A stretch of 64,000 nt of DNA, taken from Thermotalea metallivorans. GTDB lineage: Bacteria > Bacillota > Clostridia > Peptostreptococcales > Thermotaleaceae. A model generated the notes under the pieces. It had not been told where the DNA came from. It searched no databases and worked only from the letters and a program-made list of their open reading frames with translations. The number at the start of each line of letters is the position of its first letter. Position 1 is the stretch's first letter. A program made the position numbers and the translations under genes. Location of the stretch: assembly GCF_001562415.1 (NCBI RefSeq), contig NZ_LOEE01000032.1:23368-87367 (forward strand), given 5' to 3'. Shown here piece after piece: positions 18,982-28,891 of the stretch.

Positions 18982-19887
18982 TTACTCCATCATCCTAGCC
19001 TCAAGGATCTGCTCCATAGAGAAATCCTCTACGCCTAAATAGTATACGGCCGTATCAATTAATGCTTCCATGGGTACAAGACCGATAATTTCACTGCCGA
19101 CGATGCTCACGCCGTATCTCTTTGCTTCAATTCTAATCAATTCAAAGGCTCTATAAAGGGCGGTTTTTGTATAATCTGTCATATTCATAGAGATTTGCAC
19201 AATGCCTCTATCCTTTAGTTCAATACCGATGGCCTTACAGTAGCGTAATCCTCCATTCAAAAAGCGTATATTTTTGGCGATTCTATTGGCAATCTCCATA
19301 TTATCTGTTCCTAAATTGACGTTGAAAGCCACCAGTGGCATTCTGGCTCCCACAGCCGTTACCCCTGCCGTCGGATGGATTTCTGCAGGACCATAATCCG
19401 GTGTCCATTCCGGCTGCTTTATCTTCTCTGCCATTCCTTCAAACTCCCCTTTGCGGATATTGGCCAGATTTTCTCTTTGGGGCTGGGTTGCTGCCTTTTC
19501 ATACAGGAAGATGGGCAGTCCGTATTTTTCGGAAGCTTCCTTTGCCACTTCCTTTGCCAATTCTACAGCTTCCGTCATGCTTACATTTTTCACAGGAATA
19601 AAAGGCACAACGTCTACTGCCCCCATTCTAGGATGCTGTCCCCGATGTTTCGTCATATCGATGACCTCAATGGCTGCCCCCATGGCTTCGATCACTGCCT
19701 TTTTCATCGCTTCAGGTTCTCCTACCACGGTAACCACCAAGCGGTTATGATCTTCATCTCTGCTGTAATCCAACAGTTTTACCCCTTCTTTTCCTCTAAA
19801 AGAATTTACGATCTTTTCGATTTTTTCCATATCCCTGCCTTCACTAAAATTCGGCACACACTCAATAATTTTCTTTAGCTGACTCAC
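18982..19887 (-). CDS. ftcD: glutamate formimidoyltransferase
   Basis: 301 residues covering only the transferase domain: MSQLKKIIECVPNFSEGRDM at the start, then DYSRDEDHNRLVVTVVG, TKHRGQHPRMGAVDVVPFIP and NMTDYTKTALYRAFELIRIE. It moves the formimino group from formiminoglutamate to tetrahydrofolate, giving free glutamate. In animals the deaminase is fused; here it is the separate fchA product. It lies 129 bp after hutU; nothing else is recognisable in that gap. Confidence 0.96.
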   Translation of the reverse strand: MSQLKKIIECVPNFSEGRDMEKIEKIVNSFRGKEGVKLLDYSRDEDHNRLVVTVVGEPEAMKKAVIEAMGAAIEVIDMTKHRGQHPRMGAVDVVPFIPVKNVSMTEAVELAKEVAKEASEKYGLPIFLYEKAATQPQRENLANIRKGEFEGMAEKIKQPEWTPDYGPAEIHPTAGVTAVGARMPLVAFNVNLGTDNMEIANRIAKNIRFLNGGLRYCKAIGIELKDRGIVQISMNMTDYTKTALYRAFELIRIEAKRYGVSIVGSEIIGLVPMEALIDTAVYYLGVEDFSMEQILEARMME

Positions 19888-20016
19888 AGTTCATCCACCT
19901 TTCTTTTTAGAAGTCAGGGCTTACCGATGGAACCCATGGCCACATCGGCAAATGCCCCTCTCCTTTGTTTTTAAATCACCAAATCATGCAATGACATGCT
20001 ATTTGCTGCTTTTCTT

Positions 20017-22050
20017 CTATTTCCTGCCGCTGAAGGCCTTTTCCACTAAACCCTTGACCAACTCTTCCTTGGGAATAAACGGCAGCGTAATATGATCTGT
20101 TCCTGCATTTTCCTTATTGTATTCTATACTTGTGGTAATGGAATTTTCATTTCTGGCCCAAGCCCGCCTTGCAACGCCGCCCATGACATCCCAGGGCATG
20201 GCCGTTTTGATGATATTGTCTACCCTTTCGCTGCCATCCAGTACCAGACCGAAACCGCCATTGATGGATTTGCCGATGCCAACGCCGCCGCCGTTGTGCA
20301 ATGCAACTAAACTCATACCCCTGGCAGCATTTCCTGCAAAGCATTGGGTAGCCATATCTGCCATGACGTTGCTTCCATCCTTGATGTTGGAGGTTTCCCT
20401 AAAGGGGGAATCAGTACCGCTGACGTCATGATGATCCCGGCCGAGCATAATAGGTCCTACCTCTCCCTTGCGCACCATTTCATTAAATTTCAAGGCAATC
20501 TTTGTCCTGCCCATGGCATCCTGATACAGAATTCTTGCTTGGGTACCCACGACCAACTGGTTCTTCTCCGCATCCCGAATCCATACATAGTTATCTCGAT
20601 CCTGCCCCCTTCTGGTCGGGTCAATGCATTCCATGGCAGCTCTGTCTGTCTTTAACAGATCTTCCTTTTTCCCGCTTAAGCATACCCAGCGGAAAGGTCC
20701 ATAACCATAATCAAACAACTCCGGCCCCATAATGTCTTCCACATAGGAAGGCCAGATAAATCCGTCCTTTTCATCAATGCCATTTTTGGATATTTCCTTG
20801 ACGCCTGCATCATATACGGATTTCATGAAGGCATTTCCATAGTCAAAGAAATAAGTTCCTCGATCCACCAATATCTTAATTAATTCAAAGTGGCGTCTTA
20901 ATGTTTGATCCACCAGCTTTTGAAACTGTTCCCTGTCATATTGCAACATTTCTGTTCGCTGTTCAAAAGTCAGCCCCTGGGGACAATATCCTCCTTCATA
21001 CACAGCATGACAAGAGGTTTGGTCAGAAAGTAAATCGATCTTGATATTGTTCTTCACTGCATATTCCAATAAATCCACAATATTTCCATGGTATGCAATG
21101 GAGATGGGTTCTTTCTTGGCCATGTACCCATGGGCAATATCAAAGCACTCTTTCAAGTCCGAGGAAACTTTCTTTACCCAACCCTGGTTGTATCTTGTCT
21201 GAATTCTGGAGTAATCTACTTCGGCGATAATGCCTACACCGTTGGCTATTTCTACGGCCTTTGGCTGGGCGCCGCTCATGCCGCCAAGGCCGGAGGATAC
21301 AAAGAGAACGCCCTTTAAGTCTTGGTCCTGGGGAATGCCTAAGATCTTTCTTCCTGCATTCAGTAATGTATTGAAAGTTCCATGGACGATACCCTGGGGC
21401 CCGATATACATCCATCCGCCGGCAGTCATCTGCCCATAGTTGGCCACGCCCATTTGCTCTGCAATATCCCAATCCTTGGGGTTGTCAAACATACCCACCA
21501 TCAAGGCATTGGTGATAATCACCCTCGGTGCATCGGGCTTGGATTTGAACAGCCCCAAAGGATGCCCAGATTCAATAACGAGGGTTTGCTCATTGGTCAT
21601 GACCTCCAGGTATTTTTTGATCAATCTGTATTGCATCCAGTTTTGGCATACCTTTCCCGTCTCTCCGTAGGTAACCAGCTCATAGGGATAAAGGGCGATA
21701 TCAAAACTCAGATTGTTATCAATCATCACCTGGAAAGCCTTCCCTTCGATACAATTCCCTTTGTATTCATCAATCGGCTTTGCCTTCAGATCCCCCTCTG
21801 GACGGAAACGATAACCGTAAATTCTTCCCCGCGTCATCAGTTCCTCCAAAAACTCCGGTGCCAATTGCTCATGGAGTTCTTCCGGGACATAACGCAGGGC
21901 ATTTTTCAATGCAATCTCCGTCTGGGCCGGTGTCAGTTTGAACCCCCTGTCCGGCGCCCTTCGAATCCCTTCCACAAACTTGGGATACTCCGGCAATACA
22001 TTGTCCAGTTTGATTGTCATTGCTTGAGATATATCATAGTTTGTAATCAC
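20017..22050 (-). CDS. hutU: urocanate hydratase
   Basis: 677 residues, longer than the ~550-aa Bacillus type but equal to the long form of clostridia and other anaerobes. NAD-dependent hydration of urocanate to imidazolonepropionate. Motifs include YGQMTAGGWMYIGPQGIVHG, SSGLGGMSGAQPKAVEIANG and the NAD-site region SDQTSCHAVYEGGYCPQGLT. It follows fhs by 45 bp. Histidase (HutH), the step before it, is not in the window. Confidence 0.97.
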   Translation of the reverse strand: MITNYDISQAMTIKLDNVLPEYPKFVEGIRRAPDRGFKLTPAQTEIALKNALRYVPEELHEQLAPEFLEELMTRGRIYGYRFRPEGDLKAKPIDEYKGNCIEGKAFQVMIDNNLSFDIALYPYELVTYGETGKVCQNWMQYRLIKKYLEVMTNEQTLVIESGHPLGLFKSKPDAPRVIITNALMVGMFDNPKDWDIAEQMGVANYGQMTAGGWMYIGPQGIVHGTFNTLLNAGRKILGIPQDQDLKGVLFVSSGLGGMSGAQPKAVEIANGVGIIAEVDYSRIQTRYNQGWVKKVSSDLKECFDIAHGYMAKKEPISIAYHGNIVDLLEYAVKNNIKIDLLSDQTSCHAVYEGGYCPQGLTFEQRTEMLQYDREQFQKLVDQTLRRHFELIKILVDRGTYFFDYGNAFMKSVYDAGVKEISKNGIDEKDGFIWPSYVEDIMGPELFDYGYGPFRWVCLSGKKEDLLKTDRAAMECIDPTRRGQDRDNYVWIRDAEKNQLVVGTQARILYQDAMGRTKIALKFNEMVRKGEVGPIMLGRDHHDVSGTDSPFRETSNIKDGSNVMADMATQCFAGNAARGMSLVALHNGGGVGIGKSINGGFGLVLDGSERVDNIIKTAMPWDVMGGVARRAWARNENSITTSIEYNKENAGTDHITLPFIPKEELVKGLVEKAFSGRK

Positions 22051-22095
22051 TTCATATTCCTCCTTTTCTTCATCATCTCCATTCCTTCACCGCCA

Positions 22096-23778
22096 TTAGA
22101 ATAGTCCGGTAATCACGCCATTTTCATCAATATCAATGATTTCAGCGGAAGGCACCTTCGGCAATCCCGGCATAATCATGATTTCCCCCGTCAGGCACAC
22201 AATAAATCCGGCTCCTGCCGATACTCTCACCTCTTTTACATGGATCTCAAAACCCTTGGGTGCCCCCAAAAGATTGGGATCATCGGACAGGGAATACTGG
22301 GTTTTGGCCATGCAAATGGGCAGTTTATCCAGTCCCAACTCTTCCAATCTCTTGATTTCTTTCAAGGCTTTGCTGGAGAATACCACGCCGTCTCCGCCAT
22401 AGATTTCCTTCACAATGGTTTCCACTTTTTGAGGAATGGATGCCTCCACATCATAGAGGGGCCTGTAGTTTGGCGTTGAATTTTCAACCAGCTTCACCAG
22501 TTTTTCAGCCATCTCAACTCCGCCTTCTCCGCCTTTTGCCCATACTTCATTTAATGCTGCCTCCACACCAAATTCATTGCACTTCTTGAGCAACAGCTCA
22601 ATTTCTGCCGGTGTATCGCTGACAAAACGATTGACTGCCACCATCGCCGGCAAGCCAAATTTCCTGACATTTTCCACCTGTTTTGCCAAGTTTGCAAACC
22701 CTTTCTCCAGAGCTTCAAGATTTTCCTGCCCCAATTCCCCTTTCTTTACGCCTCCGTGCATTTTCAGGGCACGAATCGTTGCCACAATCACAACCGCAGA
22801 CGGTTTCAATCCGCCGTAGCGACACTTGATATCCAGGAATTTCTCAGCACCCAAATCAGCACCGAAACCCGCCTCTGTCACAAGGTATTCTCCCAGTTTC
22901 AGACCCAGCTTCGTCGCCATGATGCTGTTGCAGCCGTGGGCGATATTGGCAAAGGGTCCACCGTGAATCAGGGCAGGCGTATTTTCTAAGGTCTGCACCA
23001 AGTTGGGTTTAATGGCATCCTTCAATACCGTTGCCATGGCTCCCTGAACCTTCAAGTCCCCGCAGGTTACAGGCTGGCCATCCTCGTTATAGGCAACAAC
23101 CATACGGCTTAATCGGGCTTTCAGATCCATTAAATCCGCTGCCAAACAAAGAATAGCCATAACTTCCGACGCTACCGTAATCATAAAGCCGTCCTGTCTT
23201 ACATAGCCATTGGCCTTGCCCCCCAATCCTACAATCACTTCCCGGAGGGCTCTGTCATTCATGTCCAGTACTCTCTTCCAAACGATTTGTCTTGGGTCAA
23301 TTCTTAATGCATTTCCATGATGGATATGGTTGTCAATAGCTGCCGATAACAGATTGTGGGCCGTTGTAATGGCATGCATATCCCCCGTAAAGTGAAGATT
23401 GATATCTTCCATCGGCACCACTTGGGCATATCCGCCCCCTGCTGCTCCTCCCTTCACGCCGAAGACAGGGCCTAAAGAAGGCTCCCTTAAGGCAATTACA
23501 GTTCTTTTTCCAATTTTGTTCAATGCTTGTCCTAATCCTACCGTCGTCGTTGATTTTCCTTCACCGGCGGGAGTAGGATTAATGGCTGTCACAAGAATCA
23601 GCTTTCCGTCGGGTCGATCCTTGAGTCTGTTAAAGATGCTGGGGTTAATTTTGGCTTTATATTTTCCGTACATTTCCAGCTCCTCATCCAAGATCCCCCA
23701 CTCCTTGGCGATGTCCCCAATGGGCTTCATCTTTGCCTGCTGGGCAATCTCAATATCACTTGGTACTTTCACTGCCAT
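22096..23778 (-). CDS. fhs: formate-tetrahydrofolate ligase
   Basis: 560 residues: P-loop [20 protein letters not shown] near 65-84, then [20 protein letters not shown] and [20 protein letters not shown], all hallmarks of 10-formyl-THF synthetase. In this operon it probably runs toward formate plus ATP, using formyl-THF derived from histidine. The ATG at 23778 ([16 protein letters not shown]) has AAAGGGTGG upstream and matches the family start; the frame is open to 23811 without a ribosome site. It is the first gene of the unit. Confidence 0.97.
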   Translation of the reverse strand: MAVKVPSDIEIAQQAKMKPIGDIAKEWGILDEELEMYGKYKAKINPSIFNRLKDRPDGKLILVTAINPTPAGEGKSTTTVGLGQALNKIGKRTVIALREPSLGPVFGVKGGAAGGGYAQVVPMEDINLHFTGDMHAITTAHNLLSAAIDNHIHHGNALRIDPRQIVWKRVLDMNDRALREVIVGLGGKANGYVRQDGFMITVASEVMAILCLAADLMDLKARLSRMVVAYNEDGQPVTCGDLKVQGAMATVLKDAIKPNLVQTLENTPALIHGGPFANIAHGCNSIMATKLGLKLGEYLVTEAGFGADLGAEKFLDIKCRYGGLKPSAVVIVATIRALKMHGGVKKGELGQENLEALEKGFANLAKQVENVRKFGLPAMVAVNRFVSDTPAEIELLLKKCNEFGVEAALNEVWAKGGEGGVEMAEKLVKLVENSTPNYRPLYDVEASIPQKVETIVKEIYGGDGVVFSSKALKEIKRLEELGLDKLPICMAKTQYSLSDDPNLLGAPKGFEIHVKEVRVSAGAGFIVCLTGEIMIMPGLPKVPSAEIIDIDENGVITGLF

Positions 23779-24268
23779 GCAAACCACCCTTTCTATGTAT
23801 TTTCCTGACATTGTATGTTTGTATTATATAATACCCCTCGTCACCAAATCGTCGAATTTTAGAAATTTTCTTTGTAATCTTTCCCGCCGGCTGCCAGCCA
23901 CCGGCTATCAGTCAACAGTGCCGCTGACTGGGTACTGGCAACTGCCCAAGAAATATAATTTTTAGGCTTTTCCTGCTAATCGCTAACAATTATAAATATC
24001 TCCATATCCTTGAGATAAAATGTATGATAGACCTCTAAACTTCAAAGTTTCCCCGGGTAGCTTTCTAATCAAAAACAGAAGACCCCCCGGAACCATGGTA
24101 CCCAGGCGGTCGCCAATACTGCGGTCACATTCCCTGGGGTAAACGCCACTTCCGCCAGTCATGGGACCGATGAAACTCAATTTTTTCTCTTGGGAAATTT
24201 GGAATCTTTTCCCCATCTCTCCAGTAGTCCCTCCTGTGCCCAAGAAACTATCAGGAAGCCGCCATGGC
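23779..24268. other. 490-bp intergenic leader region ahead of fhs
   Basis: No convincing gene. A TATAAT-like element lies in the palindrome GTATTATATAATAC around 23821-23833. Further up, 24010-24170 is GC-richer than its surroundings and has possible pairings, but no riboswitch class I recognise (glycine, THF and cobalamin signatures were looked for and not found). An 86-codon frame at 23983-24243 needs a TTG start without a properly spaced ribosome site. Confidence 0.5.
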
Positions 24269-26299
24269 CTATTCCCTATGGGACAGTTGAAATGCCTGGA
24301 TTTTCTCCTCTAATTTTTGTGCCAATTGATTCAATTCCTCTGCCAATGCGTTCACTTGTTCCATGGCCGCCGTCTGTTCCTCCGTAGAAGCCGAAACCTG
24401 CTGTGTGGCAGCTGCCGTTTCCTCGGAAACAGCCGATATATTTTCAATGACAGCCACAACCTTGTCCTTGCTGGCACCGATATGATCTACATTTTCCGCA
24501 ATCCGGCGTATATTTTCTACGACCCCCTCCATGGTCTTGACAATCTCATGGAAAGTCTCCCTTGTATTGGCTACGGCCATGTTTTGTTGTTTTACCACAT
24601 GCTCTGCCGCCTTCATAGTTTCCTGGGCCCTATGAATGTCCTGCCGAATGGTTTCAATAATTTGTTGAACTCCCTTGCTGGACTGGGCGGTAGATTCCGC
24701 CAGCTTCCTTACTTCCTCCGCCACAACGGCAAAACCTCTGCCCGCATCCCCTGCCCTAGCTGCTTCGATGGCCGCATTTAAAGCTAGCAAATTGGTCTGT
24801 TCAGATATATTGGCAATGGTCTCGACGATATTGCCTATGGTATTGGCCTTGTGGCTTAATTCAGCAACCACCTTCATGACCTCTTGAGAAACCTTAGTGC
24901 TGTCCATATTGCTCCGATCCAGTCCATTGATGGTTTCTAACCCCTTCTGATTGATCCGGACTATATTTTGGGATACAGTAATACTTTCCTGAACATTTTT
25001 TGCAATGACATCCAGCTCTTGGGACAAGGCTGCCACGGCAACCACTGCTTCTTCTGCATCCTTTGCCTGATTCCCTGCCCCTGTGGACACTTCTTCAACG
25101 GTTTTGGCCACCTCTTCAATAGAAATGGAAGTTTCCTCCGTCGTTGCAGCCAGGGCCTCAGAAGATGCCAGGACCCCATGGGAGGTCTGTTGGATGCTCT
25201 GGATCAAATCGCTGATTTTTTCGATCATCTGGTTGAAACTTTCACTGAGCCTGCCTAATTCATCCTTCCTTCGGATATGGGATCGCACCGTTAGGTCGCC
25301 TTCGGCAGCCCTGCCCATCACTTCCATAATCTTTGCAATGGGTAGGGTGATCTGTCTGGCAGCAAAAATACCGATCATAGAGACAAGGATGCCGATCACC
25401 ACGGAACCCCATAGAATTTTTTCCATAATATTCTGCACCGGTTTTGTAATCTCATCCCGGTCCCCTGTCACTGCCAGTACCCAACCAGTTCCCGGAATAA
25501 CACCGTATGCCACCACCTTCTGTTTTCCTTTATAGTCATAGGAGTCCACCTTGGTCTCTATCTTTTCCCCGTTGTTTAGCCGATAGATTACCTTTTTGAT
25601 GGTATCATTTTCTACTGGCTTTGCAATCTTCTCCTTATCGGGATGGGAAAGCATGATTCCCTTTTTATCCACCAAATAGGCATAGCTGGATTTTGTATTG
25701 CCTATGCGGATATCCTTCAGATATTTGTAAAAGTCTCCTAAATTTACACCTACACCCAGTACGCCAACAGTCTTTCCATTCACCGTAATCGGATAGGAGA
25801 AAATCAACACCTGCTGGTCAGCCGATTTGAATATCACGCTCTGGCTCACGGCCCCATTCCCTTCCAGACTTTTTTTCATATAATCCCGGTCGGAATAGTC
25901 ATTTCCCATAAGGGTTTCGTCACTGCTTGCAAAGACAACCCCTTTTCCATCGGCAGCAAAAATATATTCCAAACCTCCAAAATCAATCACCTTCAAGGCA
26001 AGCTCTTCGCGAATCCTTTCTACTATTTCCCCCTGATTGGCAGGTTCACTGCCGGAAGATTTGGCTAAAGCCAACTGCACAATCTCCTTCTCTTTGGAAA
26101 GAATCTTTGTCTCCAACTGTACCTTTTCAATCACAGCCTCAATAGTCTGAATCGTTCTTGTGTTGATGGACAACATTTCCTGTTCGCTCTGCGCCAGAAT
26201 CGTTTTGGAAGCCTCCCGATAGACAAATATGCCGGAAGCTGCCATGGATATCATGACAAAGCATGCAATGAGAATTGGTAGTTTTTTTCGTATGGACAT
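24269..26299 (-). CDS. methyl-accepting chemotaxis protein with Cache sensor domain
   Basis: 676 residues. An N-terminal membrane helix (~8-28) is followed by a periplasmic-side double-Cache domain (~35-275; [20 protein letters not shown] is typical). A second membrane helix (~280-302) leads to HAMP (~303-355), then a long signalling coiled coil with the hairpin tip [20 protein letters not shown]. It senses an external ligand and controls CheA; the ligand cannot be read from sequence. AAGGGGG precedes the start. It is monocistronic, with no chemotaxis genes adjacent. Confidence 0.95.
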   Translation of the reverse strand: MSIRKKLPILIACFVMISMAASGIFVYREASKTILAQSEQEMLSINTRTIQTIEAVIEKVQLETKILSKEKEIVQLALAKSSGSEPANQGEIVERIREELALKVIDFGGLEYIFAADGKGVVFASSDETLMGNDYSDRDYMKKSLEGNGAVSQSVIFKSADQQVLIFSYPITVNGKTVGVLGVGVNLGDFYKYLKDIRIGNTKSSYAYLVDKKGIMLSHPDKEKIAKPVENDTIKKVIYRLNNGEKIETKVDSYDYKGKQKVVAYGVIPGTGWVLAVTGDRDEITKPVQNIMEKILWGSVVIGILVSMIGIFAARQITLPIAKIMEVMGRAAEGDLTVRSHIRRKDELGRLSESFNQMIEKISDLIQSIQQTSHGVLASSEALAATTEETSISIEEVAKTVEEVSTGAGNQAKDAEEAVVAVAALSQELDVIAKNVQESITVSQNIVRINQKGLETINGLDRSNMDSTKVSQEVMKVVAELSHKANTIGNIVETIANISEQTNLLALNAAIEAARAGDAGRGFAVVAEEVRKLAESTAQSSKGVQQIIETIRQDIHRAQETMKAAEHVVKQQNMAVANTRETFHEIVKTMEGVVENIRRIAENVDHIGASKDKVVAVIENISAVSEETAAATQQVSASTEEQTAAMEQVNALAEELNQLAQKLEEKIQAFQLSHRE

Positions 26300-26472
26300 T
26301 GTAAACCCCCTTCATATGTTTTCCCTGGATCAATGCCTCATCTCTTTGCCAGTGATCCAGGCATTGACGGAAAAATCATCATGATGTTGACACCATTCAT
26401 TTTGTCACTTATGAAGATTCGACACCTTTCCGCTTTTCCCTCTTTTTAATTTTTTTTAACATTTTATTTCTA

Positions 26473-26522
26473 TTTGTCATGTAAAAAAGGAGTCAAAAAA
26501 GACTCCTTTTTTACATGACAAA
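26473..26522 (-). terminator. long perfect hairpin terminator after the Cu-amine-oxidase-like gene
   Basis: Arms of about 22 bp: TTTGTCATGTAAAAAAGGAG continuing into TC, and its exact complement, around AAAAA. It overlaps the start of the repeat at 26518. Confidence 0.85.
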
Positions 26523-26559
26523 CCCTTGAGATTTGGCTTCCTACTCAGTCCTGCGCCCC
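26518..26559 (+). repeat. ~40-bp dispersed 3' repeat, copy 1
   Basis: Starts ACAAACCCTTGAGATTTGGC, then TTCCTACTCAGTCCTGCGCC. Close matches occur at 49389 and 51895 (plus an inverted half at 49476). It lies between the stop at 26576 and its terminator. Confidence 0.85.
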
Positions 26560-26575
26560 TTTTTCCCTTTGCACT

Positions 26576-27565
26576 CTACTGATTTACATTTTCCCCCGCA
26601 GGTTCTACCGACTCCACTACAGTATCCTGAGGCGGTTCGTTCACCGGCACGACGGTCACCACATCATTCTGGGTATTTTCTCCCACAGCAGGATTATTCC
26701 CTTCCGTACTTGTCTCTTGTTCATCCTCAATTTCGATGATGCCTGTCTCTCCATCATAATTTACTTTCAACCCCAAATTCTCTGCAATAAACCTTAGGGG
26801 TACCACAGTCCTGTTGTTGATCAATCCTGCCGGTACATCAATGGTTTTCTCTTCCCCATTGACAAATACCTTTCCATCGGCAAGCTGAAAAACGATCTCC
26901 ACGTCACCCTTTGTGATGATAACCTTTTGCTCTTCTCCATTCCAGGTTACCTGGGCTCCAAAGCCCTCTGCAATGGCTCGTACAGGAATCAGGGTTCTTC
27001 CCTGTTTGATTACCGGCGGCACGTCGAATTTCAAATGACCTTTTTTCGAGAAGATGTTTTCTACGGGAATGACCTGTACATCGGATCCTTCCTTTTTCAT
27101 CTCCTCTGCTGCTTTTTTCAATGCTTCCCATTCAGCTTCCGTATACTTATTTTTCACCACTTCCTTCATCTGTGCAATAATCTCTCTCATTTTCCCTTTC
27201 ATGGCTTCCATATCGGCTTTTGCTGCGGAAATTTTTTCAAGAAGCTCCTTTGCCAATTCCAAATTTCCACTGGCCTTTGCTGCCTCATAGGCGGCTTCCA
27301 CTTGCTCCTTCTGTCCTTCCATCTGAGCCTTTAATGCTTCCACGGCATCCTTTTTGGCCTCCAAAGCATCCTTCACAGCCTTCCACTCCATATTTTTCAG
27401 CTTTTCTTTTAAGCCTGTTTCTCCTGAATCATCTTGTTCCATTTCAATTTTTAACTTATTCTTCATTGGCTCAGGCTTTACTCCTTTTGCCATGGCTCCA
27501 ACGGGAGCAGCAAAGATGCATGCACCGATGACCATAAAAGAAACTGCTTTTTTCCAAACCATCAT
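26576..27565 (-). CDS. secreted protein with copper amine oxidase N-terminal-like domain
   Basis: 329 residues: a signal peptide (MMVWKKAVSFMVIGACIFAA, cleavage likely after AMA), then a long Lys/Glu-rich helical region to ~170. Two copper-amine-oxidase N1 units follow (TLIPVRAIAEGFGAQVTWNG and RTVVPLRFIAENLGLKVNYD). An acidic, Asn/Pro-rich tail of about 40 residues has no anchor motif. These domains are common in surface proteins of clostridia and are not enzymes. It lies 85 bp after rsgI on the same strand, so it may belong to the SigI regulon or operon. Confidence 0.87.
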   Translation of the reverse strand: MMVWKKAVSFMVIGACIFAAPVGAMAKGVKPEPMKNKLKIEMEQDDSGETGLKEKLKNMEWKAVKDALEAKKDAVEALKAQMEGQKEQVEAAYEAAKASGNLELAKELLEKISAAKADMEAMKGKMREIIAQMKEVVKNKYTEAEWEALKKAAEEMKKEGSDVQVIPVENIFSKKGHLKFDVPPVIKQGRTLIPVRAIAEGFGAQVTWNGEEQKVIITKGDVEIVFQLADGKVFVNGEEKTIDVPAGLINNRTVVPLRFIAENLGLKVNYDGETGIIEIEDEQETSTEGNNPAVGENTQNDVVTVVPVNEPPQDTVVESVEPAGENVNQ

Positions 27566-27649
27566 TTCCTTTTCCTCCTCTACTTTTGTTTTTGCTCAGG
27601 TTATGTCATAGAATACGAATTCTATTCCTATTTTAAGTACCTTCCTCCA

Positions 27650-28891
27650 TCAATTCCCTTTAGATTTTTCACCCCTTCCATTTTCTTTTTCTCTTTGGGG
27701 CCTTTCTCCCATGGGATCTTTCTCTTCATCTTTCTCGTCTCCGCGGCCCCTTTCTTCTTTTTCAGGATGTTTTCCCCTGTCAGCTTCCCCCCGCTTCAAT
27801 TCCCCTTGCGGCGTCTTTTCCTTTATGTTTTTTTCCATTTCACTTTTTTTTTCAAATTTTTCTTGCTGCCGTTCTTTCTTTTCCTGCTTCTCCTTTTCGT
27901 CCCCTTCACCTTTTTTCACCGGATTCTGCTGTTTTTCCACCAGCGCTTTATTATTTTTCGACTGTTCCTTGCCTTCATCCTTGTTTTCTCCACCAAGATT
28001 CCCTGGCTGAGATTTTTTTTGCTTTTCAGTTTTCTGCATCTCTACTTTCTCGGACTCCTTTTTTGGATCCTTTACCTTCTGGGAATGTTCCCTGTCTTCG
28101 CCAGCGGCAGGTTTATCCTCCCTTGCCTTGATGGCTTTTACTTCCCATGGGCCCATTCTTTTTTCCATCATCTGCTGGACCTTCATTGCTTTCATTTGCT
28201 CAATGGTGATCTTTTCTCCATTTGCTTCTGCTTTTTTATATACCTCATATTTCCCTAAGGAAAGATGTCTTTTCCTGGCCTCCTGAACATCTTCTTTCTT
28301 GCCTGCTACATAGACAATATGCAATTGCCCTAGTTCCATTTGCTGGGCCAATTTTCTTTCTATCTTTGCCACAATTCCCTTTTCATCCAGCCTTTCTTTT
28401 TCCTTCATCACCGTAGTGGAAATCAGGACGGCATTTCGTTCTTCCGTAAGATAGTGTTGCTCCTTTGCATTGTTCACAATCCTTAGCACAGCATCATCCA
28501 CCGCCATGCCCACCAATTCCTTTGAAATGACTTTTTGTCCATCTACATTTACAGGGATTGCCTTCAATACCTTTTCGTCTCTGTTGATTTCCAGCTCCAC
28601 ACTGGGATTGATATCAATGCTGACGATGACTGCAGTACTGGCAAAGATCCTGGAAAAAATCCATGGGTGCATCCATGTCATAGAGAAAACCATGAAAAAG
28701 ACCACGGCTGCAGCCAAACCCATCCTCCGGACAGAAATCTTGTTTTCCTTATAAAGATCGCCAGTGACAAAGATAATTTCCTTTCCAACGACGAGTCCGT
28801 CTTTTTTCACGATCTTCAAATATTCCATGGTATTGGTGAGTACAAGGGCAAAATCATTTTCAATCTTTATCACACATCCTCTGTACACCAT
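27650..28891 (-). CDS. rsgI: anti-sigma-I factor RsgI-like protein with long charged tail
   Basis: 413 residues from the ATG at 28891 (MVYRGCVIKIENDFALVLTN; GGGGGG upstream). Residues 1-55 are the RsgI_N domain that binds SigI. A membrane helix spans ~57-78, then a conserved extracellular periplasmic domain carries SIDINPSVELEIN; in RsgI proteins, cleavage between that Asn and Pro (about 95-96) is part of signal relay. From ~255 to the end the chain is extremely rich in Lys, Glu, Arg and Gln and probably disordered. No sensor module such as a carbohydrate-binding domain is attached. It overlaps the 3' end of sigI by 32 bp, so they are translationally coupled. Confidence 0.92.
   Translation of the reverse strand: MVYRGCVIKIENDFALVLTNTMEYLKIVKKDGLVVGKEIIFVTGDLYKENKISVRRMGLAAAVVFFMVFSMTWMHPWIFSRIFASTAVIVSIDINPSVELEINRDEKVLKAIPVNVDGQKVISKELVGMAVDDAVLRIVNNAKEQHYLTEERNAVLISTTVMKEKERLDEKGIVAKIERKLAQQMELGQLHIVYVAGKKEDVQEARKRHLSLGKYEVYKKAEANGEKITIEQMKAMKVQQMMEKRMGPWEVKAIKAREDKPAAGEDREHSQKVKDPKKESEKVEMQKTEKQKKSQPGNLGGENKDEGKEQSKNNKALVEKQQNPVKKGEGDEKEKQEKKERQQEKFEKKSEMEKNIKEKTPQGELKRGEADRGKHPEKEERGRGDEKDEEKDPMGERPQREKENGRGEKSKGN

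Noticed and set aside
23983..24243. 86-codon minus-strand frame ahead of fhs
   Set aside because: It needs a TTG start inside an odd context and has no well-spaced ribosome site; treated as part of an unexplained leader.
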